Positions 18,452 through 26,953 of a stretch of 64,000 nucleotides of DNA are shown one piece after another. The notes under the pieces were generated by a model. It saw only the letters and a program-made list of their open reading frames with translations. It ran no database searches and had not been told where the DNA came from. The DNA lies in contig NZ_CP032694.1 in assembly GCF_003627755.1 (NCBI RefSeq), positions 2,657,501 to 2,721,500 of the forward strand. Reading direction: 5' to 3'. This DNA is from Rhizobium jaguaris (GTDB lineage: Bacteria > Pseudomonadota > Alphaproteobacteria > Rhizobiales > Rhizobiaceae). Positions within the stretch are counted from its first letter, which is position 1. Every line of letters starts with the position of its first letter. A program made the translations under genes and the position numbers.

Positions 18452-19651
18452 ATGACCGACAATAAGACCAAGAAACCGCCCCTTTCAGGCATTCGCGTCA
18501 TCGAATTGGCCCGCGTTCTTGCCGGCCCCTGGGCAGGGCAGATGCTGGCTGATCTCGGCGCCGATGTCATCAAAGTCGAGAACCCGAATGGAGGCGACGA
18601 TACGCGCCAATGGGGTCCGCCTTTCGTCGAGGGCAAGGATGGGGAAAACCTTTCGGCCGCCTATTACCATTCCGCCAATCGCGGCAAACGTTCCGTCGTC
18701 GCCGACCTCAAGACCGAAGAGGGCCAGGCCCTCGTTCGGCGGCTGGTCATGACCGCCGATGTGCTGATCGAGAATTTCAAGCTCGGCGGTCTGGTCAAAT
18801 ACGGGTTGGACCACGAGAGCCTCAAGAAGATCAATCCCAAATTGGTCTATTGTTCGATCACCGGCTTCGGCCAGACCGGCCCCTATGCCGGCCTCGCTGG
18901 CTATGATTATATCGTTCAGGGCATGTCCGGCTTCATGTCGATCACCGGCGAGCCGGATGGGCAACCGATGAAAGCAGGCGTCGCGATCGCCGATATCTTC
19001 ACCGGTATCTATGCTGTCTCCGCGATCGAAGCGGCTCTGATCCATGCATTGAAGACCGGCGAAGGCCAGCTTGTCGATATGGCGCTGCTCGACGTGCAAT
19101 CCGCCGTGCTCGCCAATCAGAACATGAACTACCTGATCTCCGGCAAGGCCCCCACGCGCCTTGGCAATGCCCATCCCAATATCTCGCCCTATGAGGTCGT
19201 GCCGACGGCCGATGGCTATCTGATCCTTGCTGTCGGCAATGACGGGCAGTTCCGCCGCCTCTGCGCGATCCTCGGCATCGACGAGCGGGCGAATGACGAA
19301 CGCTATGCGACCAACAAGGCCCGCGTCGCCCATCGTGACGAAGTCCGCACTTTCATCTCGGCGAAAACGCTTTCATGGAAGAAAGCGGATCTGTTGAAAG
19401 CCTGCGAGGACAGTGCGGTCCCGGCGGGCGCCATCAATACGATCGAAGACATGTTTGCCGATCCACAGATCCAGGCTCGCAGTTTGCGGCTCGATCTCGA
19501 GGACGCTGCCGGCACCGTCATCCCGAGCGTGCGCACACCGGTCGTCTTGTCGGAAACGCCGTTGACCTATACGCGGCCGAGCCCGCGTCTTGGCGAACAT
19601 CAGGAGGAGGTTCTCGCCGAACTGGCGGAACTGGAAGGAAAGGCAAAATAA
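18452..19651 (+). CDS. CaiB/BaiF-family (type III) CoA-transferase
   Basis: Transfers CoA between carboxylic acids, as in formyl-CoA:oxalate, carnitine or 2-methylcitrate-related transferases. The 399-residue protein has the family start LSGIRVIELARVLAGPWAGQMLADLGADVIKVE in outline. The catalytic Asp is expected in the AGYDYIVQGMSGFMSITG region, and the C-terminal block is NISPYEVVPTADGYLILAVGND. Its stop overlaps the next start by one base (TAATG), which couples it to a TPP-dependent enzyme. The only well-known pairing of this kind is formyl-CoA transferase with oxalyl-CoA decarboxylase, so a CoA-thioester decarboxylation route is a reasonable but unproven reading. Confidence 0.88.
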   Translation: MTDNKTKKPPLSGIRVIELARVLAGPWAGQMLADLGADVIKVENPNGGDDTRQWGPPFVEGKDGENLSAAYYHSANRGKRSVVADLKTEEGQALVRRLVMTADVLIENFKLGGLVKYGLDHESLKKINPKLVYCSITGFGQTGPYAGLAGYDYIVQGMSGFMSITGEPDGQPMKAGVAIADIFTGIYAVSAIEAALIHALKTGEGQLVDMALLDVQSAVLANQNMNYLISGKAPTRLGNAHPNISPYEVVPTADGYLILAVGNDGQFRRLCAILGIDERANDERYATNKARVAHRDEVRTFISAKTLSWKKADLLKACEDSAVPAGAINTIEDMFADPQIQARSLRLDLEDAAGTVIPSVRTPVVLSETPLTYTRPSPRLGEHQEEVLAELAELEGKAK

Positions 19652-21309
19652 TGAAGCGCACCGGCGGCCAACTCATCGTCGAAGCCCTGAAGGCAAACGG
19701 CGTCCGGCGAATTTCCTGCGTTCCCGGCGAAAGCTTTCTCGCCGTGCTCGATGCGCTGCATGACAGCGATATCGACGTGCTCGTCTGCCGCCAGGAGGGT
19801 GGCGCGGCGATGATGGCGGACGCTTGGGGCCGTTTGACGGGCGAACCCGGCATCTGCATGGTCACGCGCGGTCCGGGCGCGACCAATGCCTCCGCAGGCC
19901 TGCATATTGCGCGGCAGGATTCGATCCCGATGATCCTCTTCATCGGCCAGGTCCAACGGGACGCACGCGAGCGCGAAGCCTTCCAGGAGGTCGAATTCCG
20001 GCGAGCCTTCACCGAATTCGCCAAATGGGTCGGCGAGATCGACGATGCCGCCCGCATTCCGGAATTCGTCACCCGCGCCTTCGCCGTCGCGACATCGGGA
20101 CGGCCCGGCCCCGTCGTGCTGACCCTGCCCGAGGACATGCTGCGCGACGAAGTCGATGCCCCGCCTGCCAAGCGCTATATGCCGGTAGCGGCCCATCCAG
20201 GCCGCAGCCAGATCGACGATCTCTATCTGCGTCTGATCGCAGCCGAACGGCCAATGGTCATCCTTGGCGGCACCCGCTGGAACGAAGAGGCGGTTGCCGG
20301 TATCCGGCAGTTCGCGGAGCGCTTCAAGCTGCCGGTCGGCTGTTCCTTCCGCCGGCAGATGCTGTTCGATCATCTGCACCCGAGTTACGCCGGCGACGTC
20401 GGCATCGGCATCAATCCGGCACTGGCAAAGGAGATCAAGGAAGCCGATCTGCTGATCCTGCTTGGCGGCCGGTTCTCGGAGATGCCGTCCTCCAGCTATA
20501 CGCTGATGGACATCCCCTATCCGCAACAACAGCTAATCCATATTCATCCCGATCCATCCGAGCTCGGCCGTGTCTACCGCCCGGATCTGGCGATCTGCGC
20601 CAGCCCCGCCGATTTCGTAGCCGCGCTGGCCGATCAAGAAGCTCCGGCTGAACCGCGTTGGGCAGAGCGGACGGAGCGCATACATGCCGCCTATCTCGCC
20701 TGGTCGAAGACGCCGGAAAAAAGTCCCGGCGCTGCGCATATGGGCCGGATCATGGACTGGATCGAAGCCAATACCGCGCCAGACACCATCTTCACCAACG
20801 GCGCCGGCAACTATGCCACCTGGCTGCATCGCTTCCACCGTTTCCGCCGCTTCAACACCCAGGGCGCACCTGCCTCCGGTTCGATGGGTTACGGCTTACC
20901 GGCGGCTGTCGCTGCCAAACAACTCTTTCCTGAGCGCGAAGTAGTCTGCTTTGCGGGAGATGGCTGTTTCATGATGCACGGACAGGAGTTCGCGACTGCC
21001 GTGCAATATCACCTGCCCTTGATCGCCCTGGTCATCAACAACGGCATGTATGGCACCATTCGCATGCACCAGGAGCGGGAATATCCCGGCCGCGTCAGCG
21101 CCACTGCTTTGAACAATCCGGATTTTGCGGCTTTTGCCCGCGCTTACGGCGGCCATGGCGAAACGGTGAAGGCAACCGAGGAATTCGGCCCGGCCTTTGA
21201 ACGCGCGCGCGCGAGCGGCAAGCCGGCGATCATCGAGATCGTGCTCGATCCCGAAGCGATCACGCCGTCACGCACTTTGACGGAAATTTCGCAAGCAAAA
21301 GGCCGGTGA
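19651..21309 (+). CDS. Thiamine-pyrophosphate-dependent decarboxylase or acetolactate-synthase-like enzyme
   Basis: A 552-residue enzyme with the three TPP-family domains. The N-terminal PYR domain has the catalytic Glu in CRQEGGAAMMADA near residue 51 and the GPGATN motif; the middle domain is around 190-330; and the C-terminal PP domain has the TPP motif GDGCFMMHGQEFATAVQY...NN near 435-465. It resembles the large subunit of acetolactate synthase, but no small regulatory subunit lies nearby. Coupling to the CaiB-type CoA-transferase by a one-base overlap suggests a CoA-linked 2-oxo acid or acyl-CoA substrate; oxalyl-CoA decarboxylase-like activity is one candidate. The stop codon lies inside a terminator stem. 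Confidence 0.83.
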   Translation: MKRTGGQLIVEALKANGVRRISCVPGESFLAVLDALHDSDIDVLVCRQEGGAAMMADAWGRLTGEPGICMVTRGPGATNASAGLHIARQDSIPMILFIGQVQRDAREREAFQEVEFRRAFTEFAKWVGEIDDAARIPEFVTRAFAVATSGRPGPVVLTLPEDMLRDEVDAPPAKRYMPVAAHPGRSQIDDLYLRLIAAERPMVILGGTRWNEEAVAGIRQFAERFKLPVGCSFRRQMLFDHLHPSYAGDVGIGINPALAKEIKEADLLILLGGRFSEMPSSSYTLMDIPYPQQQLIHIHPDPSELGRVYRPDLAICASPADFVAALADQEAPAEPRWAERTERIHAAYLAWSKTPEKSPGAAHMGRIMDWIEANTAPDTIFTNGAGNYATWLHRFHRFRRFNTQGAPASGSMGYGLPAAVAAKQLFPEREVVCFAGDGCFMMHGQEFATAVQYHLPLIALVINNGMYGTIRMHQEREYPGRVSATALNNPDFAAFARAYGGHGETVKATEEFGPAFERARASGKPAIIEIVLDPEAITPSRTLTEISQAKGR

Positions 21310-21330
21310 GCATGCGCTCACCGGCCTTGC
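21297..21330. terminator. Bidirectional terminator between the TPP-enzyme and ridA-like genes
   Basis: A 13-bp perfect stem AAGGCCGGTGAGC with its complement closes on an ATGC loop. It includes the TPP-enzyme stop codon and has A/T runs on both flanks. Confidence 0.85.
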
Positions 21331-21348
21331 AAAAAGCGTCAAACGAAA

Positions 21349-21693
21349 TCAGTCGATCGCGGCGGTGACGATGAACTCGACCTTGTACTTCGGTGCAGCG
21401 AGCTTGGCTTCGCTGGTGGCGCGGGCCGGCGTATTGGCCGGATCGACCCAGGCTTCCCAAGCGGCGTTCATTTCGGCGAAATAGGAAATGTCGGAGAGAT
21501 AGATCAACGTCTGCAGGATCTTCGACTTGTTGCTGCCGGCGGCGGCCAGCAGGCGATCGACTTCGGCGAGCGCAGACTTGCATTGATCCGTGACGCTTTC
21601 GCCTTCACCAACCTGGCCGGCGAGGTAGACGGTGTTGCCGTGAATGACAGCACCGCTCATGCGGGCTCCGACGTCGATACGCTTGATGCTCAT
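21349..21693 (-). CDS. RidA/YjgF-family reactive-intermediate deaminase
   Basis: A 114-residue trimeric-type protein that hydrolyses reactive enamines/imines released by PLP enzymes. It has the family segments GNTVYLAGQVGEG, Q-x-x-x-ALAEVDRLLAAAGS and the YLSDISYFAEMNAAWEAWV...PARATSEAKLA end. The catalytic Arg is present in PARAT. A strong AGGAGAG ribosome site precedes the ATG. It belongs to a different subfamily from Escherichia coli RidA, closer to the Rid groups often encoded beside amino-acid enzymes. The two upstream minus-strand genes may form a loose unit with it. Confidence 0.88.
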   Translation of the reverse strand: MSIKRIDVGARMSGAVIHGNTVYLAGQVGEGESVTDQCKSALAEVDRLLAAAGSNKSKILQTLIYLSDISYFAEMNAAWEAWVDPANTPARATSEAKLAAPKYKVEFIVTAAID

Positions 21694-21732
21694 GGTTCTC
21701 TCCTGATGTTGTCCGGTGACGGGTAACAAACC

Positions 21733-21756
21733 GGGCGCTGCTCGTCAGCAGCGCCC
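21733..21756 (-). terminator. Hairpin after the DUF442 gene
   Basis: GGGCGCTGCT and AGCAGCGCCC form a perfect 10-bp stem with a 4-base loop, 31 bases past the stop of the minus-strand gene at 21788. Only a short T-rich tail (GGTTTGTT) follows on that strand, so termination may be partial. Confidence 0.6.
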
Positions 21757-21787
21757 TCAATTTCTCGCATGTTCGGGATGCGGTGGC

Positions 21788-22126
21788 TTAGCCGCGGATG
21801 TGATGGGTCTTCTGATAGATCGCGGTCGAGCGCGCGCCGGAACGGCAATAGCCGAGCATTGGCCGCGGGAATTCGTCGAGAGCGTCGACCATGCCCTGCA
21901 CGGCCTCTTCGGTCACGCCCATCGGCCCAACGGGCACATGCGCGATTTCGAGCCCCAGCTCCTTGGCGTGGGCTTCGATGACCGAAAACGGCGTCTGATC
22001 CGCGCTCTCATTGTCCGGGCGGTGGCAGACGATCGACTTGAAACCCATGGCCTTGATCTGATCGAGATCCTCCAGGGTGATCTGGCCGGAAACCGAGTAT
22101 TCGTCATCGATCGGGCGGATATCCAT
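21788..22126 (-). CDS. TIGR01244/DUF442-family dual-specificity-phosphatase-like protein
   Basis: A 112-residue protein of the family often labelled beta-lactamase-hydrolase-like or TIGR01244 sulfur transferase. It has the start ISVSGQ-like block (YSVSGQITLEDLDQIKAMGFKSIV in outline), the CHRPDNE segment, and the Cys-x2-Gly-x-Arg phosphatase loop CRSGARS near residue 94. The fold is that of small Cys-based phosphatases; in relatives such as Blh it is fused to a sulfur dioxygenase. No dioxygenase or rhodanese gene lies beside it here, so the substrate is open. AGAGGAA precedes the ATG. Confidence 0.82.
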   Translation of the reverse strand: MDIRPIDDEYSVSGQITLEDLDQIKAMGFKSIVCHRPDNESADQTPFSVIEAHAKELGLEIAHVPVGPMGVTEEAVQGMVDALDEFPRPMLGYCRSGARSTAIYQKTHHIRG

Positions 22127-22199
22127 GGTTCATTTCCTCTGTAAAACCGTGGGCCTTGGTCTACGCCGCCATAAAGGAAGCGTCAACCGCTCAGACCTT

Positions 22200-23039
22200 T
22201 CAGGCGAAGGCAAAGTTGAGCGCGAAACTCCTGGCTTCCCCGGGCTGGAGAATATTGAATTCACCCGCCTCTTCCAGCTCGCCGCGTGACGCTAACCGGT
22301 GCGAAACGGGTTCGATGCCGAGGATATGGGCCGGCGCGCGCTGATTGCGCCAGACCTGCAGGAACGGCAGGGTATCCGTGCCGAAGCGTACCCGCAGGGA
22401 TTTGCCGCCGATGGCAGCGATCGGCCCGAGGCATACCTCCGACCAATCCTCGCCCTTCGCCGTCGCCGGCACGCAGAAAAGACCGCCCAATTCCTCGCCG
22501 AAGGTCCAGGGAAAACCGCCGTTCTCCAGCATCTGGCCAGAAAGGCGCACACCGCCGTCGAACCATTTGGCGCCGACGTTCATATGATACATCAGGAAGA
22601 CCGGCATAGCCTCGACGCTGGTGTTGACGACACGGTCCATGAGCGAAACCTCGCCTGTTGTCCCGTCGATGCGCCAATGGCGCTCCAGCCGCGCCGTGCG
22701 GCGTTCGGCGGTGACGATATCGATATCGGCACGGCACTCCGCATTGTCATCCTCGAATCGAGTCCACAGGATTTTGGCAGGATGCGAGGAAAAAGAGCCG
22801 TGCAACGGATAACGCTTGCCCTCGAAAGCGCCCGACATCGGCTGCGGATGGCGGATATGATCAGGGCCGCAGGTAAAGAGGAAGCCCTCTAACGAATGAT
22901 CGATGCGCGGGTCGCCGTCATCCGGGATGGCGCGTCCTGGCGCAAGATTGTTGCCGTCGACGATGCAGGCGCCGATATCCAGCACAGAGCCTTCATCCAA
23001 CGTCAGTTTCGGTCCCTTGGCTGCGGCAAAATCCATCAT
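22200..23039 (-). CDS. Aldose-1-epimerase-like protein (DUF4432/galactose-mutarotase fold)
   Basis: About 279 residues with the galactose-mutarotase-like beta-sandwich pattern: an early RIDHSLEGFLFTCGPDHIRHPQP block, PLHGSFSSHPA (the HG-x-S segment), FLMYHMNVGAKWFD near residue 165, and a late GIEPVSHR segment with the expected Glu. These fit members annotated as aldose 1-epimerase family or DUF4432. The start at 23039 is chosen because GGGAGG lies 10 bases before it; the frame stays open 17 codons further. Probably a cytoplasmic sugar mutarotase; the sugar is unknown. Confidence 0.72.
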   Translation of the reverse strand: MMDFAAAKGPKLTLDEGSVLDIGACIVDGNNLAPGRAIPDDGDPRIDHSLEGFLFTCGPDHIRHPQPMSGAFEGKRYPLHGSFSSHPAKILWTRFEDDNAECRADIDIVTAERRTARLERHWRIDGTTGEVSLMDRVVNTSVEAMPVFLMYHMNVGAKWFDGGVRLSGQMLENGGFPWTFGEELGGLFCVPATAKGEDWSEVCLGPIAAIGGKSLRVRFGTDTLPFLQVWRNQRAPAHILGIEPVSHRLASRGELEEAGEFNILQPGEARSFALNFAFA

Positions 23040-23267
23040 CTCCTGCAGTCCTCCCTGGTCGGCTCTCGATCGGCCATCCCTCATCGACATGGCTCGAAAC
23101 GGGACAGGACGAAAATTAATGGTGGTTTGTCTTATCGAACGTTAACTTGACGCCTTGATCACACAAAATTTTATCTTTTATTCAGCATGATAATCTTTAA
23201 TTCCATACTGGCGTCAAAATTGCCATGTGTGTGTCGGCTCAGCCATCACCCGAGGGATTCGACAGAC

Positions 23268-24740
23268 GTGAACCGGTTCCTGAAACTAAGTCTTACTCTG
23301 GCCTTGGCGGCCACGGCATCTGCTCTCGCATTGACTGATGCGCAGGCACAATACTACCGTAACGGGAACAACGACATCATCCTGGTGACCCCCGACGGAC
23401 GAATCCTCGATCAATATCCAGAGCAAGGCGTGGTGACCGTCGCACGCGACGGGCGTGGCCACCGCGTATTGATCGACCGCTACGGCAATGTCCTCGCCAC
23501 CGAGATGCGGGCCAGCACCTATTACCCGCGCGCGCCCGGCCGCAACGTCTACAATGACAACGGCTATGGCGACGGCAACCGGTACGGCGACACGCAGCTT
23601 TCCAACAATGGTGGCTACCGCGACTATCGCCAATATCGGGGCGGCGACTACGGCAATGACGGTGGCTATGTCGACAACGGTGATGGCCAACAGGATCGCG
23701 GCGTCATCACCAACGGCATCCCGCGCGATGGCGACGTCCAGAGCGAGCCGCTCGACAACCAATCGCTGCCGGAGATGAATGGCCAGTCGCAACCCAATCC
23801 AAACGGCACCGACTACGCATCGATCGATCCCCAGGAGGCAACACCCGGCATCGAACGCAAGCCGCCGGCCGAGCCCGTCATCACGCTGAAGGGCAAATCG
23901 AAATTGGAGATCACCGCGCTTGAGGTCTTCCTCGCCCGCCAAGGCATTTCGCCGGGCGCGATCGATGGCCGTATGGGTGCCAATGTCACCAAGGCGATCT
24001 ACGCCTACCAGCAGATGACCGGCCAGACGCTAAACCCGAACGATACGGATTCGATCCTCGAGCAACTGCGCCTGTCAGGCGGCATGCCGATCATCAACTA
24101 CACGATTACGCCTGCCGATGCCGCCGGCCCCTATGTCGCGTCGATCCCTGAAGATTATGCCGCGAAGGCGCAGATGCCGTCGCTTGGCTACACGTCGACC
24201 ACGGAAATGCTGGCCGAACGTTTCCATATGGACGAAGGCTATCTGAAGGAGCTCAATCCCGGCGCCAACTTCACAGTTCCCGGCAGCACGATCAAAGTGG
24301 TCAATACCGGTCCCGGCAAAACCGGTACCGTTGCAAAAATTCTCGCCGACAAGGGCCGCAAGCAGGTTTTCGCCTACGATGCCAGTGGCGCCCTGATTGC
24401 CGCCTACCCCGCCAGTATCGGTTCCACCGACACACCATCGCCCTCTGGCACTGTGACGGTCGAACGCGTCGCCTTCAATCCCGGCTATACGTACAATCCG
24501 AAGATCAACTTCAAGCAGGGCGCCAACGACAAGATCCTCGACATTCCGCCTGGCCCTAACGGCCCTGTCGGTGTTGTCTGGATGGCGCTGTCGAAGCCTA
24601 CCTACGGCATCCACGGGACACCCGACCCTTCGAAGATCGGCAAGTCACAGAGCCACGGCTGTGTGCGCCTGACCAACTGGGACGCGACAGAACTCGCGAA
24701 AATGGTCAAACCCGGCGTGGTCGTCGAATTCGTCGATTGA
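23268..24740 (+). CDS. L,D-transpeptidase (YkuD) with peptidoglycan-binding domain
   Basis: A secreted cross-linking enzyme that forms 3-3 peptidoglycan bonds or attaches proteins to peptidoglycan. The GTG at 23268 (upstream GAGGG) gives a 490-residue precursor with a signal peptide ending near DAQAQ (about residue 29). Residues 30-160 are Gly/Asn/Asp/Tyr-rich and repetitive. A PG_binding_1 domain lies near 205-265 (LEVFLARQGISPGAIDGRMG), and the YkuD domain covers about 350-490 with the active site HGT...SHGCVRL (Cys near 465). Polar growth in Rhizobiales relies heavily on such enzymes. An intrinsic terminator follows 20 bp after the stop. Confidence 0.9.
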   Translation: MNRFLKLSLTLALAATASALALTDAQAQYYRNGNNDIILVTPDGRILDQYPEQGVVTVARDGRGHRVLIDRYGNVLATEMRASTYYPRAPGRNVYNDNGYGDGNRYGDTQLSNNGGYRDYRQYRGGDYGNDGGYVDNGDGQQDRGVITNGIPRDGDVQSEPLDNQSLPEMNGQSQPNPNGTDYASIDPQEATPGIERKPPAEPVITLKGKSKLEITALEVFLARQGISPGAIDGRMGANVTKAIYAYQQMTGQTLNPNDTDSILEQLRLSGGMPIINYTITPADAAGPYVASIPEDYAAKAQMPSLGYTSTTEMLAERFHMDEGYLKELNPGANFTVPGSTIKVVNTGPGKTGTVAKILADKGRKQVFAYDASGALIAAYPASIGSTDTPSPSGTVTVERVAFNPGYTYNPKINFKQGANDKILDIPPGPNGPVGVVWMALSKPTYGIHGTPDPSKIGKSQSHGCVRLTNWDATELAKMVKPGVVVEFVD

Positions 24741-24758
24741 TCGCGCGGAGCAAATGAC

Positions 24759-24794
24759 AAGGCCGTCGGATGGTTCGTCCGGCGGCCTTTTTTC
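24759..24794 (+). terminator. Intrinsic terminator after the L,D-transpeptidase gene
   Basis: AAGGCCGTCGGA pairs with TCCGGCGGCCTT (one G-T pair), with an 7-base loop and a run of T residues. Confidence 0.88.
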
Positions 24795-24812
24795 TATTGT
24801 GAGTTCGTTAGA

Positions 24813-25526
24813 CTAGGCCGCGCTGCGGATCGCGTCGTGGCCGGCACCGCGGGCCGAAGCCGTCAGCCGCACCGGCAGGAGTCGCATCATCTCCTCGGCA
24901 AAGACGCGGGCGTTCTCCTGAGCCTTGTCTAGATTGCTAACGCGGTTTGGGTCCATCGTATAGAGCGTTCCGCCACAGTCGAAGATGTCGCGGAAGGCCG
25001 AACGTTCAATAATCGGCGTTTCAAGAACCGTAACGCTCCGCTCGGACAGCAGGGCCTTCACCGTCTGCAGCGCCCTAGTCGTCACCATCGAGTTCACGCG
25101 GGTCAGAACGACCGAATGATTGATGTGAATGCCGGCCCGCTGTTCCAGATATTGCAGCAGCTCAAGCACCTGTGCCCCACCTCGCGCATCCATCGCACAG
25201 CCCTGGATCGGAATGAGCACATGATCGGAAAGACCGAGTGCCGTTGCCAGCAGCGGCGTGCGAGCACCCGGCAGATCGAGGATGAAATAATCCGTCCCGC
25301 TGTTTTCCGAGAGATGCACGGGCAAGGATGCGCTGGTCACGAAATCGATGACGGAGATGTTGGGCACATGGCCGGAAATTTCGTACCAGTGCGAAATCCA
25401 GTGCTGCGGATCGGCGTCGAGAATGGTGACACGATAACCGCGCCTCGCCAGCTCCGTGGACAACAGCAGAACCGCCGTCGTCTTCCCCGCCCCACCCTTC
25501 GTATTCGCAAATGTGATAACTGGCAT
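24813..25526 (-). CDS. Orphan ParA/MinD-family ATPase (VirC1-like)
   Basis: A 237-residue deviant Walker ATPase with KGGAGKTT at residues 10-17, the Walker A' Asp in ILDADPQ near 44, and a Walker B-like DYFILDLPGA near 80. No ParB gene or parS-like repeat lies beside it, so it is not a plasmid or chromosome segregation cassette. The length and the short N-terminus resemble the VirC1 or orphan ParA proteins that position cellular cargo. The start MPVITFAN has an upstream GGAG. The frame runs 47 codons further upstream without protein-like character. Expressed alone, convergent with the L,D-transpeptidase gene. Confidence 0.83.
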   Translation of the reverse strand: MPVITFANTKGGAGKTTAVLLLSTELARRGYRVTILDADPQHWISHWYEISGHVPNISVIDFVTSASLPVHLSENSGTDYFILDLPGARTPLLATALGLSDHVLIPIQGCAMDARGGAQVLELLQYLEQRAGIHINHSVVLTRVNSMVTTRALQTVKALLSERSVTVLETPIIERSAFRDIFDCGGTLYTMDPNRVSNLDKAQENARVFAEEMMRLLPVRLTASARGAGHDAIRSAA

Positions 25527-25750
25527 TGTCGGTCTCCGGCGTGATGGCGGTGAGCACGAACATCGCTCTTTCGGCACCATCTGACTCATCGGTGCAGTTA
25601 ACGCATTGTTTCGAGATATGGTTAATAAAGCCTTAATGGTCACTTTGGCGACAGCATGGTGTTGCATGGGTGAAACCTAACCCGCTGCCCTACCGGCACA
25701 CTACTTGCCGATGAAAATTGCCGTCGCCAACCCGGCCGGCGGACAGACAC

Positions 25751-25783
25751 AAAAAATCGTGCCGCAATCGTCTCGCGGCACGA
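25751..25783 (-). terminator. Intrinsic terminator of the amine-catabolism operon
   Basis: TCGTGCCGC and GCGGCACGA form a perfect 9-bp stem. On the minus strand it is followed by TTTTTTG, 22 bases after the alcohol dehydrogenase stop. Confidence 0.9.
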
Positions 25784-25804
25784 CCGAGAGCTGGGACGAT
25801 ATGC

Positions 25805-26953
25805 CTAGAAGCAATCGTGGAAGAGCGCCTTGGTGTTTTCCAGGGTCATTGCCACAGGATTGCCGCCGGCGCTCGGATCTTCGATTGCCATGGCCGAGAG
25901 CTCGTCGATGCGATCGGGCGCAATGCCCATGGCCGAGAGGTTTTCGGGAACGCCGAGTTCGGCCCGCAGCTTCAGCACATACTCATAGAAACCGTCGAAA
26001 CCGCCGGAAATGCCAAGATAAGCAGCGGCACGGGCGATCTTGTCTTCGATAGCCTTGCGGTTGAAGCGCAGGACGGCCGGCATGACGACGGCATTGGTCA
26101 TGCCATGATGCGTGTTGTAGACGGCGCCGATCGGGTGCGACAGCGCGTGAATGGCGCCAAGACCCTTCTGGAAAGCGACCGCGCCCATGGCGGCGGCACT
26201 CATCATGTTGGCGCGAGCTTCGAGGTCGGTGCCTTCCCTATAGGCGCGCGGCAGGAATTCCTTGACGAGCCGCATGCCTTCCAGCGCGATGCCAGCCGAC
26301 ATCGGGTGATAGAAGGGCGATGAATAGGCTTCCAGGCAATGGGCGAAAGCGTCCATCCCCGTGCCGGCGGTGATGATCTTCGGCATGCCGACGGTCAGTT
26401 CCGGGTCGGCGATGACGACGCCCGGTAGGAATTTCGGATGGAAGATAATCTTCTTCACATGCGTCACGGAATTGGTGATCACGCTGGCGCGGCCGACTTC
26501 CGAGCCGGTGCCGGCGGTCGTCGGCACGGCGACGATCGGGGCGATGCCTTCGACACTCGCACGAGTCCACCAATCACCGATATCCTCGAAATCCCAGACA
26601 GGTCGCGTCTGGCCGGCCATGAAGGCAACGCATTTGCCGAGATCGAGCCCCGAGCCGCCGCCAAAAGCGACGACGCCGTCATGACCACCATCCTTGAAGG
26701 CCTTGACGCCGGCATCGAGGTTCTTCTCGTTTGGGTTCGGATCGACATCGGCGAAGATGGCGCGGCCGAGGCCGGCGTCTTCGAGAATATCCAATGCCGT
26801 CTTGGTGATCGCCATCGAGGCAAGTCCCCGATCGGTGATCAGGAGCGGCTTCTTCATGCCCAGACTCTTGCAGGCATCCGCCAGTTCCGCGATCCGGCCG
26901 CGGCCGAGCTTGAAGGCGTTCGGATAGCTCCAGTTGGCTGAGATATTGCTCAT
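25805..26953 (-). CDS. Iron-containing (group III) alcohol dehydrogenase
   Basis: A 382-residue NAD-dependent dehydrogenase. It has the cofactor motif GGGSGLDLGK near residue 97, PTTAGTGSEVG near 145, and the Fe-binding residues expected in GTGMDAFAHCLEAY, ALSHPIGAVYNTHHG (two His clusters near 260-280). Its start overlaps the upstream aldehyde dehydrogenase stop by four bases (ATGA), so alcohol is probably oxidised to aldehyde and passed to that enzyme. In the cluster it is the last gene before a strong terminator. Substrates of this family include small alcohols, diols and amino-alcohol derivatives; the neighbours favour an amide-linked or glutamylated alcohol. Confidence 0.88.
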   Translation of the reverse strand: MSNISANWSYPNAFKLGRGRIAELADACKSLGMKKPLLITDRGLASMAITKTALDILEDAGLGRAIFADVDPNPNEKNLDAGVKAFKDGGHDGVVAFGGGSGLDLGKCVAFMAGQTRPVWDFEDIGDWWTRASVEGIAPIVAVPTTAGTGSEVGRASVITNSVTHVKKIIFHPKFLPGVVIADPELTVGMPKIITAGTGMDAFAHCLEAYSSPFYHPMSAGIALEGMRLVKEFLPRAYREGTDLEARANMMSAAAMGAVAFQKGLGAIHALSHPIGAVYNTHHGMTNAVVMPAVLRFNRKAIEDKIARAAAYLGISGGFDGFYEYVLKLRAELGVPENLSAMGIAPDRIDELSAMAIEDPSAGGNPVAMTLENTKALFHDCF

